Assembly (NCBI GenBank): GCA_037128595.1
Contig: JBAXWB010000001.1
Coordinates: 62,001 to 126,000 of the forward strand
DNA length: 64,000 nucleotides
Source: a bacterium
Lineage (GTDB): Bacteria; Verrucomicrobiota; Kiritimatiellia; CAIKKV01; CAITUY01
Direction: 5' to 3'
Shown: positions 44,047 to 53,492 of the stretch, piece after piece
Layout of the letters: each line of letters begins with the position of its first letter
How positions within the stretch are numbered: the stretch's first letter is position 1
Notes under the pieces: model-generated
Databases searched by the model: none
What the model saw: only the letters and a program-made list of their open reading frames with translations
What the model was told of the DNA's origin: nothing
Made by a program: the position numbers and the translations under genes

Positions 44047-44811
44047 ATGACGGGTTCAATAAAATTCTTTCTACTGGTTGCGATCGTCATGGTCGTGGAT
44101 TTGCCAGCATCCCATGCCAAAATGGCCAGGAGCCTTTTGCCATCAATCACAACCCCCGTGCCGCAGATGCTTCCCGAGGTGTGGACTAATGGGACCATCG
44201 ATCAGGTATACATAAAAAAACATCAGGCCCAGTGTGAGAAAGTGCTCGCGATTAAACCCGAGCTTATCTTCATTGGAGATTCCATCACGGCCCGATGGCC
44301 GGAAGAGTTGGTGAAGCAGAATTTCGGGAAGTACCGATATGTCAATCTGGGGATCGGGGGCGACTGGGTGCAGAATGTCCTCTGGCGCGTCCTGAATGGA
44401 GTGCTCGACCAGGTCCACCCCAAGGTCATTGTGTTAATGGTGGGCACCAATAACCTGTTTCATCGATTTACGCCTGACGAGATAGCCGAAGGGGTTGCCG
44501 CTATTCTCAAGGCGCTCCATGAAAAGGCGCCCGGGAGCAAGGTGCTGGTCGAAGGCATCCTGCCCGGGGGGAGGTCCATTAAGGAACCCCGGAATGAGCT
44601 CATCCGTCAAACCAACGCCAAGATCGCCTTGCTGGCTGACAATAAGACTGTCTTCTATTTGGATGTTGGTGACAAGCTGCTTGAGCCGGATGGCTCCATC
44701 ACCGAGGCGGTAATGCCAGATAAGCTGCATGTGGCGATGCCGGGTTATGTGAGATGGCTTGAGGCGTTGACTCCCACGCTTACTAAACTGCTGGAAACTG
44801 CTGGAAAATGA
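44047..44811 (+). CDS. Secreted SGNH/GDSL hydrolase (PAF-acetylhydrolase-like)
   Basis: 254 aa with a signal peptide (FFLLVAIVMVVDLPASHA). SGNH blocks: FIGDSIT (S79), NLGIGGDW, VGTNN, and DKLHVAMPGY (D225, H228). Resembles PAF-AH beta/gamma-type lipases found in many PVC glycan clusters, where they act as carbohydrate esterases. Stop overlaps the next gene start by 4 bp (ATGA). GAGGGA lies upstream of the ATG. Substrate unknown; removal of acetyl or acyl groups from sugars is likely. Confidence 0.89.
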   Translation: MTGSIKFFLLVAIVMVVDLPASHAKMARSLLPSITTPVPQMLPEVWTNGTIDQVYIKKHQAQCEKVLAIKPELIFIGDSITARWPEELVKQNFGKYRYVNLGIGGDWVQNVLWRVLNGVLDQVHPKVIVLMVGTNNLFHRFTPDEIAEGVAAILKALHEKAPGSKVLVEGILPGGRSIKEPRNELIRQTNAKIALLADNKTVFYLDVGDKLLEPDGSITEAVMPDKLHVAMPGYVRWLEALTPTLTKLLETAGK

Positions 44812-45947
44812 AAGAGGATGCGCCTTTGTTCTATTCAAGTGTCCTCAAGAAGGTCATAGCACCCCAGACCGCCTCGGTAAAACGGGCTGGTGAAGGGAGT
44901 GCCGTTGTACTCAAAAACGGGCAAGTTTTATTGATCTACAGTCGTTTCACCGGCGGAGGGGCCGATCATGATACCGCCGACTTGTTCGGGGGAATACTGG
45001 ATCCGGTTACGGGGGAAATCCGGGACGGCAAAGTCTATTTCCAGGATTCCACGGCGTTGAACCAGATGAGTGTCAGCCTCGAACGACTCCAGAATGGCGC
45101 TTTGGGAATGGTGTTTCTCCGTAAGTCAGCTCCGGACAAGGACGATATTTTCTTCAGCCGCAGTTCCGATGAAGGCGAATCGTGGGCCAATCCGGTACGC
45201 GTAAACCGCTTATGTGAAGACAAATATATGGTGGTTAACGCCGACCGTTTGCGTCAGTTCTCGTCAGGCCGGCTTGCGATTTCTGCCGCCTTACATGGAA
45301 ATGGGCCGGAGGCTCCAGCAGCTCTAGGCTTGTTCTATTCAGACGACAGCGGGATGACCTGGGCCTTTTCGGATCGAATTCAAGTTCTTGAAGAGAATAT
45401 TATTCCACCCCATGCACTTCTGGAAAAAGACCGCCAAGCATGGAGCGAGGCGTGCCAATACGAATTCAGGCTACAGGAACCGGGTGTCGAGGAATTGGCA
45501 GATGGCCGGATTTTGCTCTATTGTCGTACGACAATGGGGTACATGTATCAGGCCTATTCGGCTGATAACGGGAAGACCTGGTCCGAAATGAAGGCCGCCG
45601 CGGATATCGTGTCACCTGCCAGCCCGCAGTCGATCCGTCGCATTCCAGGAAGCCAGCGGTTGATGTGTGTATTCACTGATCGTCGGAAGGTCTCCTTCGC
45701 TAACGCGGGAGAGAACTGGAATTGGCGTACCCCTTTGGCCCTGGCCATCAGCGACGATAACGCAGCAACGTGGCAGATTCTGGGAAATATCGAAGATGAA
45801 TCGCATAATTATTGTTATACGAGCATTCTCTTTATCGATCATCAAATTTTGCTGACGTATTATGAATCAAACAATACTGTCAAAGATGGAAAGCCTTATC
45901 GCGAGAATCTTGCGTCTTTGAAAATGCAGATACTCGCGATGCCATAA
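44808..45947 (+). CDS. Exo-alpha-sialidase-like BNR protein
   Basis: 379 aa without signal peptide. Four Asp-box motifs (SSDEGESWANP, SDDSGMTWAFS, SADNGKTWSEM, SDDNAATWQIL) indicate a sialidase-like six-bladed propeller; EGSAVVLKNGQVLLIYSRF is typical of the family start. Overlaps the SGNH gene by 4 bp, so it is translationally coupled to it. It may be a neuraminidase, a related GH, or a non-catalytic sugar-binding propeller. The companion at 32496 shares the fold but only weak sequence similarity. Confidence 0.84.
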   Translation: MKEDAPLFYSSVLKKVIAPQTASVKRAGEGSAVVLKNGQVLLIYSRFTGGGADHDTADLFGGILDPVTGEIRDGKVYFQDSTALNQMSVSLERLQNGALGMVFLRKSAPDKDDIFFSRSSDEGESWANPVRVNRLCEDKYMVVNADRLRQFSSGRLAISAALHGNGPEAPAALGLFYSDDSGMTWAFSDRIQVLEENIIPPHALLEKDRQAWSEACQYEFRLQEPGVEELADGRILLYCRTTMGYMYQAYSADNGKTWSEMKAAADIVSPASPQSIRRIPGSQRLMCVFTDRRKVSFANAGENWNWRTPLALAISDDNAATWQILGNIEDESHNYCYTSILFIDHQILLTYYESNNTVKDGKPYRENLASLKMQILAMP

Positions 45948-45960
45948 AAGGAGCGGTTGA

Positions 45961-47907
45961 GTGATGATCCCGACAGTCTGGAATGAGCCGTTGAAGGATG
46001 CCCTGAGCAATAGTCTGCGTGCCGAGGCTGGCCGAAAATTCAGGATTCACCAGCTTCCGGCAGAGGCTTCCGTCTGGAAAGTCCGGCGCGAGAAACTGGT
46101 TGCCACCATCTGGGAAAAGCTGGGTGTTACCGTAGATCATGCCTTGGCACTTGATTATCATGAAACCGGCACCACCCGGATGGATGGGTATGTTGTTAAA
46201 AACATTTATTACCAAAGCCGGCCCGGGCTCTATGTTACGGGAAACCTCTACATTCCCGATGGCGATAAGCCCTTTCCTGCAGTCTTAAACGTACACGGGC
46301 ACTGGGCGCAGGGCCGGTTGGCGGAACAGGTCCAGAGTCGCGGCCATTCATTGGCTAAAAATGGGTATGTCTGTCTTTCCGTGGATGCGTTTGGGTCAGG
46401 CGAGCGAGCCACGACACATGGTGAATACGAGTATCATGGCGGTTCGCTCGGGGCCTCACTCATGAATATCGGAGAAACCCTCATAGGGGCTCAGGTCGTT
46501 GACAACATGCGTGCCGTGGACTTGCTCTGTTCCTTCGATTTTGTGAATCATGAGAAAATCGGGGTGACCGGTGCCAGCGGTGGGGGCAACCAAACCATGT
46601 GGCTGGCGGCGCTTGATGAACGGATCGCGGCCGCCATGCCGGTGGTCAGTGTGGGAACGTTTGAATCTTACGTCACCAGGCACAATTGCGTCTGTGAACT
46701 CCTGCCGGATGGATTGACCTTCACGGAAGAGTCAGGCGTGCTGGCCCTGGTGGCCCCGCGTGCGCTGAAACTGTGCAATTGTCTTCAGGACACCAATCCC
46801 ACGTTCTTCGTCTCGGAAATGCTCCGGAGTTTTAATGAAGCGAAGAAGGTGTATCAGGCGCTAGGGGCCTACGATCAGTTCGCTAATCAGGCGTTCAATC
46901 GTCCGCATGGGTATTGGCCGGAAATTCGCGAGGCAATGCTGGGCTGGTTTGATCTGCATCTCAAAGGCGTCGGGAATGGGCTGCCGAAGGTGGAAATCCC
47001 GTTTTCCACGTTGCCCGAAGATCAGGTCATGGTTTTTAAAAAAGGCGAACGACCCGCAACGGTCCCGGGGATTGCTGAGTATTGCCGGCAAAAGGGGGCA
47101 ATCCTAAAAGCAAGTGCCCGGCAGCTGAACCCCATGGATATCCAGAAGCAGGCGGCAGAACTCCAGGCCATCTTAAGGATTTCGGACTGGCTTATACTGG
47201 CGCATGTTCATGAATATTCTGAAGAAGGAATCTGGCGTAAGTTTGCCCTGGAAACCTCCGGCGGAGAAATGATTCCGGTATTGGTGGCGGGGTCGCATTC
47301 CAAGCCCGCCGAATTTGTCCTCTTCACTCATCCTGACGGTAAGGAGAAAGTCTGCCTTGAGGCGATCCAGGCCGCCTTGAAGCAGAACCAAGGAGTCATA
47401 CTCGCGGATCTCTGGGGTTCAGGCGAAACTCACGCAGAGGCGGTCCCGCATTATGGTTCCTTATCGCGATCGGCATTATGGCTCGGTAAGTCCATGCAGG
47501 GCGAATGGGCTAAGCAGATGGCCTTGCTCTGTGAGTTTGCTGCGTCGCAGTTCAAGGCTTCCTCTGTATCCCTGCATGCGTATAAGGAAACAGGGGTGAC
47601 GGCCCTGATGTTGAATGCATTGAAGCAGGTAAACCAGGAAATTATTCTGGAAGAAAGTCCGGTTTCATACATATACAATCAGGCAGTGGTGCCGGATTTC
47701 TTTTCAATGGCGCTGCATCTGCCGGGCATCATGAAGTGGGGCGATCTTTCGCTGGTCGCCGCGCTGACGAACGCGCAAATTCAATTCAGGACTCCGGTGA
47801 TGTCTGACGGGGTTGCGCTCAGTCCTGAAGAACTTCAAATCATGAGAGAGGAATTTGATTCTGTGATCGCAAAATGCAGGAGTAAAGCACGAGTAACTAT
47901 TGGGTAA
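45961..47907 (+). CDS. Alpha/beta-hydrolase family esterase (acetyl xylan esterase-like)
   Basis: 648 aa. The N-terminal half is an alpha/beta hydrolase with oxyanion segment LNVHGHWAQGR, nucleophile motif GVTGASGGGNQT (S206) and an acid/His region ending FNRPHGYWPEIR (about 315-325). The second half (about 380-640) resembles a second, degenerate hydrolase domain without an obvious nucleophile. Proteins of this type are annotated as acetyl xylan esterases in PVC genomes. No signal peptide. GGAG 7 nt before GTG 45961 favours that start; ATG 45964 is almost equivalent. Follows the sialidase-like gene by 13 nt. Confidence 0.82.
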   Translation: MMIPTVWNEPLKDALSNSLRAEAGRKFRIHQLPAEASVWKVRREKLVATIWEKLGVTVDHALALDYHETGTTRMDGYVVKNIYYQSRPGLYVTGNLYIPDGDKPFPAVLNVHGHWAQGRLAEQVQSRGHSLAKNGYVCLSVDAFGSGERATTHGEYEYHGGSLGASLMNIGETLIGAQVVDNMRAVDLLCSFDFVNHEKIGVTGASGGGNQTMWLAALDERIAAAMPVVSVGTFESYVTRHNCVCELLPDGLTFTEESGVLALVAPRALKLCNCLQDTNPTFFVSEMLRSFNEAKKVYQALGAYDQFANQAFNRPHGYWPEIREAMLGWFDLHLKGVGNGLPKVEIPFSTLPEDQVMVFKKGERPATVPGIAEYCRQKGAILKASARQLNPMDIQKQAAELQAILRISDWLILAHVHEYSEEGIWRKFALETSGGEMIPVLVAGSHSKPAEFVLFTHPDGKEKVCLEAIQAALKQNQGVILADLWGSGETHAEAVPHYGSLSRSALWLGKSMQGEWAKQMALLCEFAASQFKASSVSLHAYKETGVTALMLNALKQVNQEIILEESPVSYIYNQAVVPDFFSMALHLPGIMKWGDLSLVAALTNAQIQFRTPVMSDGVALSPEELQIMREEFDSVIAKCRSKARVTIG

Positions 47908-47953
47908 CAACTAAGGTCGGATAACCAGGAAGGTCATATCCAAGAGCGAAGCG

Positions 47954-48041
47954 CAGGTGGCAGCCGACGTCCTCGGCGGCTGTAGGTCTAGAGAGATCTT
48001 TAAACGGACAATGCGTTCGCTAAGGACGTCGAACGCCACCT
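47954..48041. repeat. Family I structured repeat, copy 2 (hairpins swapped)
   Basis: Left arm CAGGTGGC with hairpin AGCCG...CGGCT; right arm with hairpin CGTTCG...CGAACG and the closing GCCACCT. Compared with copy 1 (19095-19176) the two hairpin types are exchanged between arms while the clamp is kept. Lies between the esterase and LamG-like genes. Confidence 0.87.
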
Positions 48042-48073
48042 AGTAGATTTTTCAACAGCAAAGGAGAAAGACA

Positions 48074-48988
48074 ATGAGGCCGTGGAAATTTCGGGGTTAT
48101 CTACCCTTGGTAATCGTTATGGGCGTCGCCATATCGGGAATGGGGGCTTATGGTAAGCCTAAGGCTAACGCTGACAATAAGGAGGAGAAATCAACCGTCG
48201 ATGCCGTTTTGTTTCTGGCTCCTCTCGATGATCTGGTTAACCTCGCGGCCGGCACCTTGGAGGCGCGCGTTTCGTTGGACTATTCATTTGATGACACATT
48301 ACGGCCAGCAGGGTCTCGTTGCCAGCCGTTCAACTTCTTGCGGATTTATCGCAGCGATGGCCTGATGTATGGGGCTGAAGAGATGGAGCCTGTTTTCAGT
48401 ATATATATGAATCAGGTCCGGGGGGCTCATTCATTGTTTTTCGAGAACCGGCACTATTATGGGGTAAGGAAAAGTGACCCATCACAGCGATTTAGCAGTG
48501 CCGCTATTTCCGGAGATAAGGAAAAGGGGCCTTGGTTACTGGCCGGCGAATGGCATGCAATGGCCGTGACGTGGGTTGTGGATAAGGAGGGATTGCAGGT
48601 CGAACTCTACCTTGATGGCAAATCCCAAAGTCGGCGTAGCTTCCCAATCAAGGAAGGCGGCGTCGGGTCCTTTAAAAAGGGGGATTTTCTGAGTGTGGGG
48701 GGTGAGACTCTTTCCGCGGCCACGCTGCTTTCCTACCGTCTTTCGAACCGGGTCCGGACAAAGGAGGAAATCGCATCGGACAAGCCGTTGGTGGCTGACG
48801 ATGCCACCACATTGTTTATGGATGCCGGGATTGCGGAAAAAACGGCGGCCTTGAAGCGTAGCGAATTTGCTTCCATGGTGAAAAACAAGAAGCTCAACAT
48901 CCGGCAGCCGGTGTTTGTCGGCGAATTCAAAATTATCGACACCCCGAAGGGTAAAGCGATTCAATTCTATAAGCAGAAATCACGTTAA
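48074..48988 (+). CDS. Secreted LamG/concanavalin-like protein
   Basis: 304 aa with an N-terminal signal sequence (VIVMGVAISGMGAYG). The central part has the strand pattern of LamG-like jelly rolls: GTLEARVSLDYSFD, AGEWHAMAVTWVVDKEGLQV, ELYLDGKSQSRRSF. It lacks catalytic motifs and is probably a carbohydrate-binding or structural protein. AAAGGAG precedes the ATG. Placed between the esterase and the SDR gene. Confidence 0.8.
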   Translation: MRPWKFRGYLPLVIVMGVAISGMGAYGKPKANADNKEEKSTVDAVLFLAPLDDLVNLAAGTLEARVSLDYSFDDTLRPAGSRCQPFNFLRIYRSDGLMYGAEEMEPVFSIYMNQVRGAHSLFFENRHYYGVRKSDPSQRFSSAAISGDKEKGPWLLAGEWHAMAVTWVVDKEGLQVELYLDGKSQSRRSFPIKEGGVGSFKKGDFLSVGGETLSAATLLSYRLSNRVRTKEEIASDKPLVADDATTLFMDAGIAEKTAALKRSEFASMVKNKKLNIRQPVFVGEFKIIDTPKGKAIQFYKQKSR

Positions 48989-49005
48989 TTCAGTAAGGAA
49001 AAAAT

Positions 49006-49782
49006 ATGTTTAAGCTAAAAAATAAAAAAATCGCGTTCTTTGGTGGGGTGGGATATCTGGCCACGCCGATTGTTCAGGAAATGGCAAAACTGGGGGCGGA
49101 TCTGTTTCTGGCGGACTTCAATAAGGACCTGGCCGTTAAGACCGCGCAGGAGTTGAGCCGCCAGTATCCCGGCCAGAAGTTTGAGGGGGCATTTGTTGAT
49201 GGCGGGGATTACGCCAGTATTGCGGCATGCTTTGATAAAATTAAAGCCTCGTTCGGAACGCTGGACGTCATGGTCTCCGGTATTTCCGCCGCCAATAATC
49301 TGACGGTGGATGAGTTCACGCCCGAGGCAATGAACAAGACGTTTGCCACTCATCTGACCGGGTCCTTTTTGTTGGCCCGCCAGTCAGCCGAACTGATGCC
49401 TCAGGGTGGGAGCATTGTGATCTTTTCATCAATGTATGGACAGGTTGCCCCTGATCCCGGAGCCTATCATGCGCCGATGAAGGCAAATCCGATCGATTAT
49501 GGCATGGCCAAGTCCGCGCTTAACCAGATGATCCGTTATCTGGCCGTATGCTGGGGCCCCAGAAACATCCGGGTCAACGGAGTCTCGCCTGGTCCTTTCC
49601 CGAATGCAGGCAACTATCCCGGCGACACGGCCTTTATCGATCGGCTCAGCAAAAAGGTTCCACTGGGTCGTGTCGGGAAGCAGCATGAAATGGCGGGCTC
49701 GGTTATCTATCTGGCGTCCGATGCATCGAGTTTCTCCAATGGCCACATCATTAACGTCGATGGTGGCTGGACCGCTTGGTAA
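49006..49782 (+). CDS. Short-chain dehydrogenase/reductase
   Basis: 258 aa. Cofactor-binding GGVGYLATPI near residue 14, NNLTVDEF, catalytic Y165-x3-K169 (YGMAKSALNQM) and the C-terminal SDR feature GHIINVDGGWTAW. The Gly-rich loop (GGVGYLA) deviates from TGxxxGIG. It is a NAD(P)-dependent oxidoreductase, likely acting on a sugar or sugar acid such as a KDG/gluconate-type intermediate (inference from context). AAGGA precedes the ATG; 17 nt after the LamG-like gene. Confidence 0.92.
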   Translation: MFKLKNKKIAFFGGVGYLATPIVQEMAKLGADLFLADFNKDLAVKTAQELSRQYPGQKFEGAFVDGGDYASIAACFDKIKASFGTLDVMVSGISAANNLTVDEFTPEAMNKTFATHLTGSFLLARQSAELMPQGGSIVIFSSMYGQVAPDPGAYHAPMKANPIDYGMAKSALNQMIRYLAVCWGPRNIRVNGVSPGPFPNAGNYPGDTAFIDRLSKKVPLGRVGKQHEMAGSVIYLASDASSFSNGHIINVDGGWTAW

Positions 49783-49865
49783 ATGATGATGGAAATGATC
49801 GCAATGCGGCGAAAAAGCGATATATTTTCATTTTCTAAATTAAGGATTCATTCAGGAGAAACATT

Positions 49866-50318
49866 ATGATTATTGATTGTATACAAAATGCACCCCTCTA
49901 TCGGGGCATCAACATGGGAATCCAGATGGCCCTTGAGTATCTGGCCGGCAAGGACTTTTCGGGAGTGGCGCCGGGCCGCTATGATCTTGACGGGGATAAG
50001 GTATTTGCCCTGGTGCAGCAGTATGAGACCCGGCCAAGGGAAAAAGGCCTGTGGGAAGCGCATCAGCGCTATATTGATGTTCAGTTTGTGGCGTCAGGCG
50101 TAGAGACCATGGGTTATGCCCCCATTCGTGAATGTACGGTGACCCAGCCGTATTCAGCTGAAAAGGATTGTGCGCTGTTTTCGGCTAAGGGCGACTTCCT
50201 GACGGCTCGCGCCGGAACCTTTCTCGTCTTCTTCCCGGGAGATGTTCATATGCCCTGCTTGAACTATGAATCGGCCGTGCAGGTTCGAAAAGTCGTGGTC
50301 AAGGTGAAGGTGCAGTGA
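49866..50318 (+). CDS. YhcH/YjgK/YiaL (DUF386) family cupin-like protein
   Basis: 150 aa. Family motifs: WEAHQRYIDVQFVASGVETM and FFPGDVHMPCL, with the conserved His/Glu residues of the DUF386 beta-fold. Relatives (YhcH, TabA, EbgC) are associated with sialic acid, pentose or galactoside catabolism, probably as sugar anomerase or isomerase. Strong AGGAG before the ATG. It is the last gene of the plus-strand run and converges on the TIM-barrel gene. Confidence 0.92.
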   Translation: MIIDCIQNAPLYRGINMGIQMALEYLAGKDFSGVAPGRYDLDGDKVFALVQQYETRPREKGLWEAHQRYIDVQFVASGVETMGYAPIRECTVTQPYSAEKDCALFSAKGDFLTARAGTFLVFFPGDVHMPCLNYESAVQVRKVVVKVKVQ

Positions 50319-50336
50319 ATCTTGGGGTAACAGAAA

Positions 50337-51404
50337 TTACTCAAAATACTTTCTGAAGACGGCTGACACTTCCTTGTTGTTGATGACATCTTGGGCTCCG
50401 CATACCTGAATGCGGTAGCAGCCGTTATGGATCATGGTCCTGAGTTCCATGTCGACCCGGTTCGCATCTTTAACGGGAAATTGGCCGGGAAGATCATAAT
50501 AGCCGATCATGCCGACCCCTTGCTGGCGTGGGTGGTATTTTTTTGCCTCCTGCGAAATAATTCTGCTGTATTCGGCGATCTTTCCCTCAGGCCAGAGCGT
50601 ATACCAAGCTGCCGTTTGGCCGCAGTAGTCGATATCGAGGCGGTTTCCATATAGGGGTTCCTGGGTAAAAACAGGCCAGATATGAATACTCGTTTTGATG
50701 TTCCTGTTTTTGGACCGGGCATAGTCGGCTAGATAGTTTATGTAATCAACCAGGGCGTCGCGAAAGAATATCGTCTCCCTTTCGTTTTTAGGGATCTCCG
50801 GATGCTTCTGGCTGTAGTCCTCCAGTAAACTTTGGCAATGCTCGCAGTAACAGCGCCGATAATTTTGATATCCAAAACCATCGAAAGCCACGCCTTCAAT
50901 TCCCGGTACCGTCACAATATCGTCAATAATCGGTTTGAGCAGTTCGCGTGCGTCCATGTCGCTGAGGCACAAGATCTTGGCGGCCAGCACTTCATTGCTC
51001 ATGATGGGCTCCCCGCCGAACTGGTAGGGAATAATATACCGGTTGTTGCCCGTGGCGATGAATTTGCGGGCCGCTTCTTCATCTTCCGTCATCTTCTGCC
51101 ATGGAACGGGACGGGTGGGGGCATATTTTTCCCACATGCTTTTCGTAATGGGGTGGAGGCAGGAAAATATTTTGATGTTATTGGTTTTTCCAATGTCGAC
51201 CGCCTTTTTCAGGAAAGCCGGATCAGTTGACCCCGCGATCAATTCATCGAAACCAATGGCTCTGGCGTTGGCAATGAACGCTTCCGGGTTCTTTTCGTCA
51301 ATCCCCCAGCCAGTCAATATGCAGGATTCCTGATTAGCGCCGTATCCGTTGGCCATGGCCAATAACGACATGAGAATGATGAGACTCTGAATCTTGAAGT
51401 TCAT
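50337..51404 (-). CDS. Secreted TIM-barrel glycosidase-like protein
   Basis: 355 aa with a signal peptide (LIILMSLLAMANGYG). The sequence reads as a barrel: AFIANARAIGFDELIAGS, KIFSCLHPITKSMWEKY, GIEGVAFDGFGYQNYRR, then CYCEHCQSLL. The cysteine motif is similar to those of hypothetical glycoside-hydrolase-like proteins in PVC bacteria. Potential catalytic acids include D and E residues in VAFDGFGY and KTSIHIWPVF-adjacent strands, but none can be assigned. No CAZy family recognised. Converges with the YhcH gene. Confidence 0.7.
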   Translation of the reverse strand: MNFKIQSLIILMSLLAMANGYGANQESCILTGWGIDEKNPEAFIANARAIGFDELIAGSTDPAFLKKAVDIGKTNNIKIFSCLHPITKSMWEKYAPTRPVPWQKMTEDEEAARKFIATGNNRYIIPYQFGGEPIMSNEVLAAKILCLSDMDARELLKPIIDDIVTVPGIEGVAFDGFGYQNYRRCYCEHCQSLLEDYSQKHPEIPKNERETIFFRDALVDYINYLADYARSKNRNIKTSIHIWPVFTQEPLYGNRLDIDYCGQTAAWYTLWPEGKIAEYSRIISQEAKKYHPRQQGVGMIGYYDLPGQFPVKDANRVDMELRTMIHNGCYRIQVCGAQDVINNKEVSAVFRKYFE

Positions 51405-51434
51405 TATAGGTGATTCTCTCTTGAAGGTAGAGGG

Positions 51435-52040
51435 TCAATGGATCATAAATCCCTGAATGCCGGTCATGACCATCTGCGCGGCCAAGGCCGCCAATATCAG
51501 GCCGGTGAGCTTGCTGAGGATCCCGATGCCTCGGTCACCCAGTGAACGCTGAATCAACGAGCTCAATAGGAGTAAAATGCCCATACACATCACGGCAAAG
51601 AGCAGGGCGAAACATCCGAGACTTTTCGCGGTCACGCCGTCCAACTCCGCTCCCAACACCAGCAGGGTGCCGGTCGTCGCCGGCCCAACAATGATGGGAA
51701 TCGCCAGAGGGACCACGGCGATATCGCTGCCGCTAGAGAGGCTGGTCGGCGCCTGACTTCCCTGGACCAGGCCCACGGCCGACAGGAAGAGGAGGGCGCC
51801 GGCCCCGATTCGAAAAGAGTTGAGTGTGATGCCGAAGAGGGCGAACAATTGATTGCCGGCGAAAAATAGCAGAAGGCAGACGACCGCCACGGCCCCGGCA
51901 ACCGCCAGGGCTAATTTACGGCGGCGGCTCTCGCTGTATCCCTCTGTCATGCTGAGAAACATGGACAGGGCGAAGAACGGCGTGAATAAAAAAGTAAACT
52001 TGATCCATACACTCAAAAACAGCGAAAGATTACTGGTCAT
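51435..52040 (-). CDS. MarC-family integral membrane protein
   Basis: 201 aa with six predicted transmembrane helices. Conserved MarC features: FTFLFTPFFALSMFLSMTEG, IVVPLAIPIIVGPATTGTLL-like central segment, and LTGLILAALAAQMVMTGIQG at the end. Cytoplasmic-membrane protein of unknown transport function, annotated NAAT family. A ribosome-binding site (GAGGA) lies upstream of the ATG. Divergent from the AGE-type epimerase gene. Confidence 0.9.
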   Translation of the reverse strand: MTSNLSLFLSVWIKFTFLFTPFFALSMFLSMTEGYSESRRRKLALAVAGAVAVVCLLLFFAGNQLFALFGITLNSFRIGAGALLFLSAVGLVQGSQAPTSLSSGSDIAVVPLAIPIIVGPATTGTLLVLGAELDGVTAKSLGCFALLFAVMCMGILLLLSSLIQRSLGDRGIGILSKLTGLILAALAAQMVMTGIQGFMIH

Positions 52041-52094
52041 GCGACTTCGTTCCTCATTTGAAAAGATAAGTCACTTTAACGCCAAAATATCATT

Positions 52095-53492
52095 ATGGCA
52101 AACTCCGGCTGTTTTAAATATTCTCTCCGGATTATGAATAACCAGTTCCTGCATTCCCTTGTGCCTGACTGTCGTGCCGCCACGGAGGTTGGCATTGACG
52201 TGGTGGTGTCACGGTTTGAGCAGAATGCCGGATATCCTTTTGTGGATACCAAGCTGAACACCAGGACGGGTGCCGATTTTCCGGAGTCCGCTGATCCTGA
52301 GAGTGATTTCTGCGGACGTTCCGCCGTATTCGGGTGGATCCAGGGACGGGGGCTGGAGGCACTGGCGGGGCATGCCGCCTTTCTCGTGGACAATCCCGCC
52401 CTGGTGGCGCGGTGCGACGGGATGCTGGCGACCGTTGCGGCACGGATGGCCGCCTTCGGGGAGGCGAACCAGGGGCGTTTCGTTTTTCTTTCCACGCCTG
52501 ATGGCCGCCCCTTCCGGTGCGGGGCGGATGGACAGCGGGAATACTTTTCGGCCCGGACGCTGTCGCCCGGATATTCCGACCTGTTCATGGGGAAAGGGTT
52601 AGCTGCCGCCGGCGTGCGGCTCGGGCGTCCCGCGTGGAGTGAGTTGGGCGTGACCACATTCCGCTCCGCCGCCGCCGCGATCACTTCCGGTCAATTTGAG
52701 TCGGATCAGATTTCATTCGATCCGAAGAACCCGGTCCGTCCCATCCCGGGCCGCCAGGCCCAAGGTCCCTGGATGATTGCGCTAGGCGGGTTTGCGCTCA
52801 TGTGTGAGCTCTTCCCCGGCGAGAATGAGTGGGTGGAGGGCGGCGTCGCCTTCCTCCGTAAGCTGCTCGGGCGGCATGTGATTCATCAGGACTCCGGGCC
52901 CCTGCGGCGGTTCGATTTCGTGGAGTGGACGGATAATGCAGGACGGCCCTGGCAGGCGCAGGAGCAGATCCTGCAGGATCCGGGCCATGCGCTCGAGTTC
53001 ACGGGATTGGCCGCCCGGTTTCTCCTGCAGACGATGGAACGGGACGCTCTGTCGCCGCAAAACCGCGAGCTTGTGGCCGCAAGCCGGGAAATTCTCCCGG
53101 AGGTTTTCCTCGCGGCATTTGCCAACGGGTTTCAGCGGCCGGTGGGCGGAATCTGTAAGACGTTTGATCTCGTGACCCGTTCATCTGTGAACAAAGATAT
53201 GCCTTGGTGGCCGCTGCCTGAGGCCATGCGCGCGGCTGCACTCCTGCTCCGCCTGGCCCCGGACCACCCCCGTCGGGCAGAACTCGCGGCGGCGGCAGCG
53301 GACTGTGCCCGGTCTCTGTTCGGGCCTTTTCGCTCTCCGGTTTCCGGGCTGTTCCTGCAAACGCGTGATAGCCGTGGCGAACCCTCGCGGGTGATCCCGG
53401 CTACGCCGGATGCCGATCCGGGCTACCATACTGGCTTGTGTCTGATAGATTTTGTGAAAACCATGGAAAATAAAGGATCATTATGGCGATGA
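52095..53492 (+). CDS. N-acylglucosamine 2-epimerase (AGE) superfamily protein
   Basis: 465 aa, cytoplasmic (alpha/alpha)6 barrel of the AGE/CE superfamily: FEQNAGYPFVDTKLN, FCGRSAVFGWIQGRGLEALA, LQDPGHALEFTGLAARFL, and MPWWPLPEAMRAAALLLR. The histidine in DPGHALEF and the WWPLPE block correspond to catalytic regions of GlcNAc and mannose/cellobiose epimerases. It would interconvert C2-epimeric or aldose/ketose sugars. The start is uncertain: ATG 52134 (MNNQF) is more family-like but both lack a good ribosome-binding site. The stop overlaps the next gene by 10 bp. Confidence 0.85.
   Translation: MANSGCFKYSLRIMNNQFLHSLVPDCRAATEVGIDVVVSRFEQNAGYPFVDTKLNTRTGADFPESADPESDFCGRSAVFGWIQGRGLEALAGHAAFLVDNPALVARCDGMLATVAARMAAFGEANQGRFVFLSTPDGRPFRCGADGQREYFSARTLSPGYSDLFMGKGLAAAGVRLGRPAWSELGVTTFRSAAAAITSGQFESDQISFDPKNPVRPIPGRQAQGPWMIALGGFALMCELFPGENEWVEGGVAFLRKLLGRHVIHQDSGPLRRFDFVEWTDNAGRPWQAQEQILQDPGHALEFTGLAARFLLQTMERDALSPQNRELVAASREILPEVFLAAFANGFQRPVGGICKTFDLVTRSSVNKDMPWWPLPEAMRAAALLLRLAPDHPRRAELAAAAADCARSLFGPFRSPVSGLFLQTRDSRGEPSRVIPATPDADPGYHTGLCLIDFVKTMENKGSLWR

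Noticed and set aside
32496-45947. Sialic acid catabolism assignment for the sialidase- and sialate-esterase-like genes
   Set aside because: No NanA, NanE/NanK set or sialic acid transporter is seen, and these families in PVC bacteria often act on other acetylated glycans.
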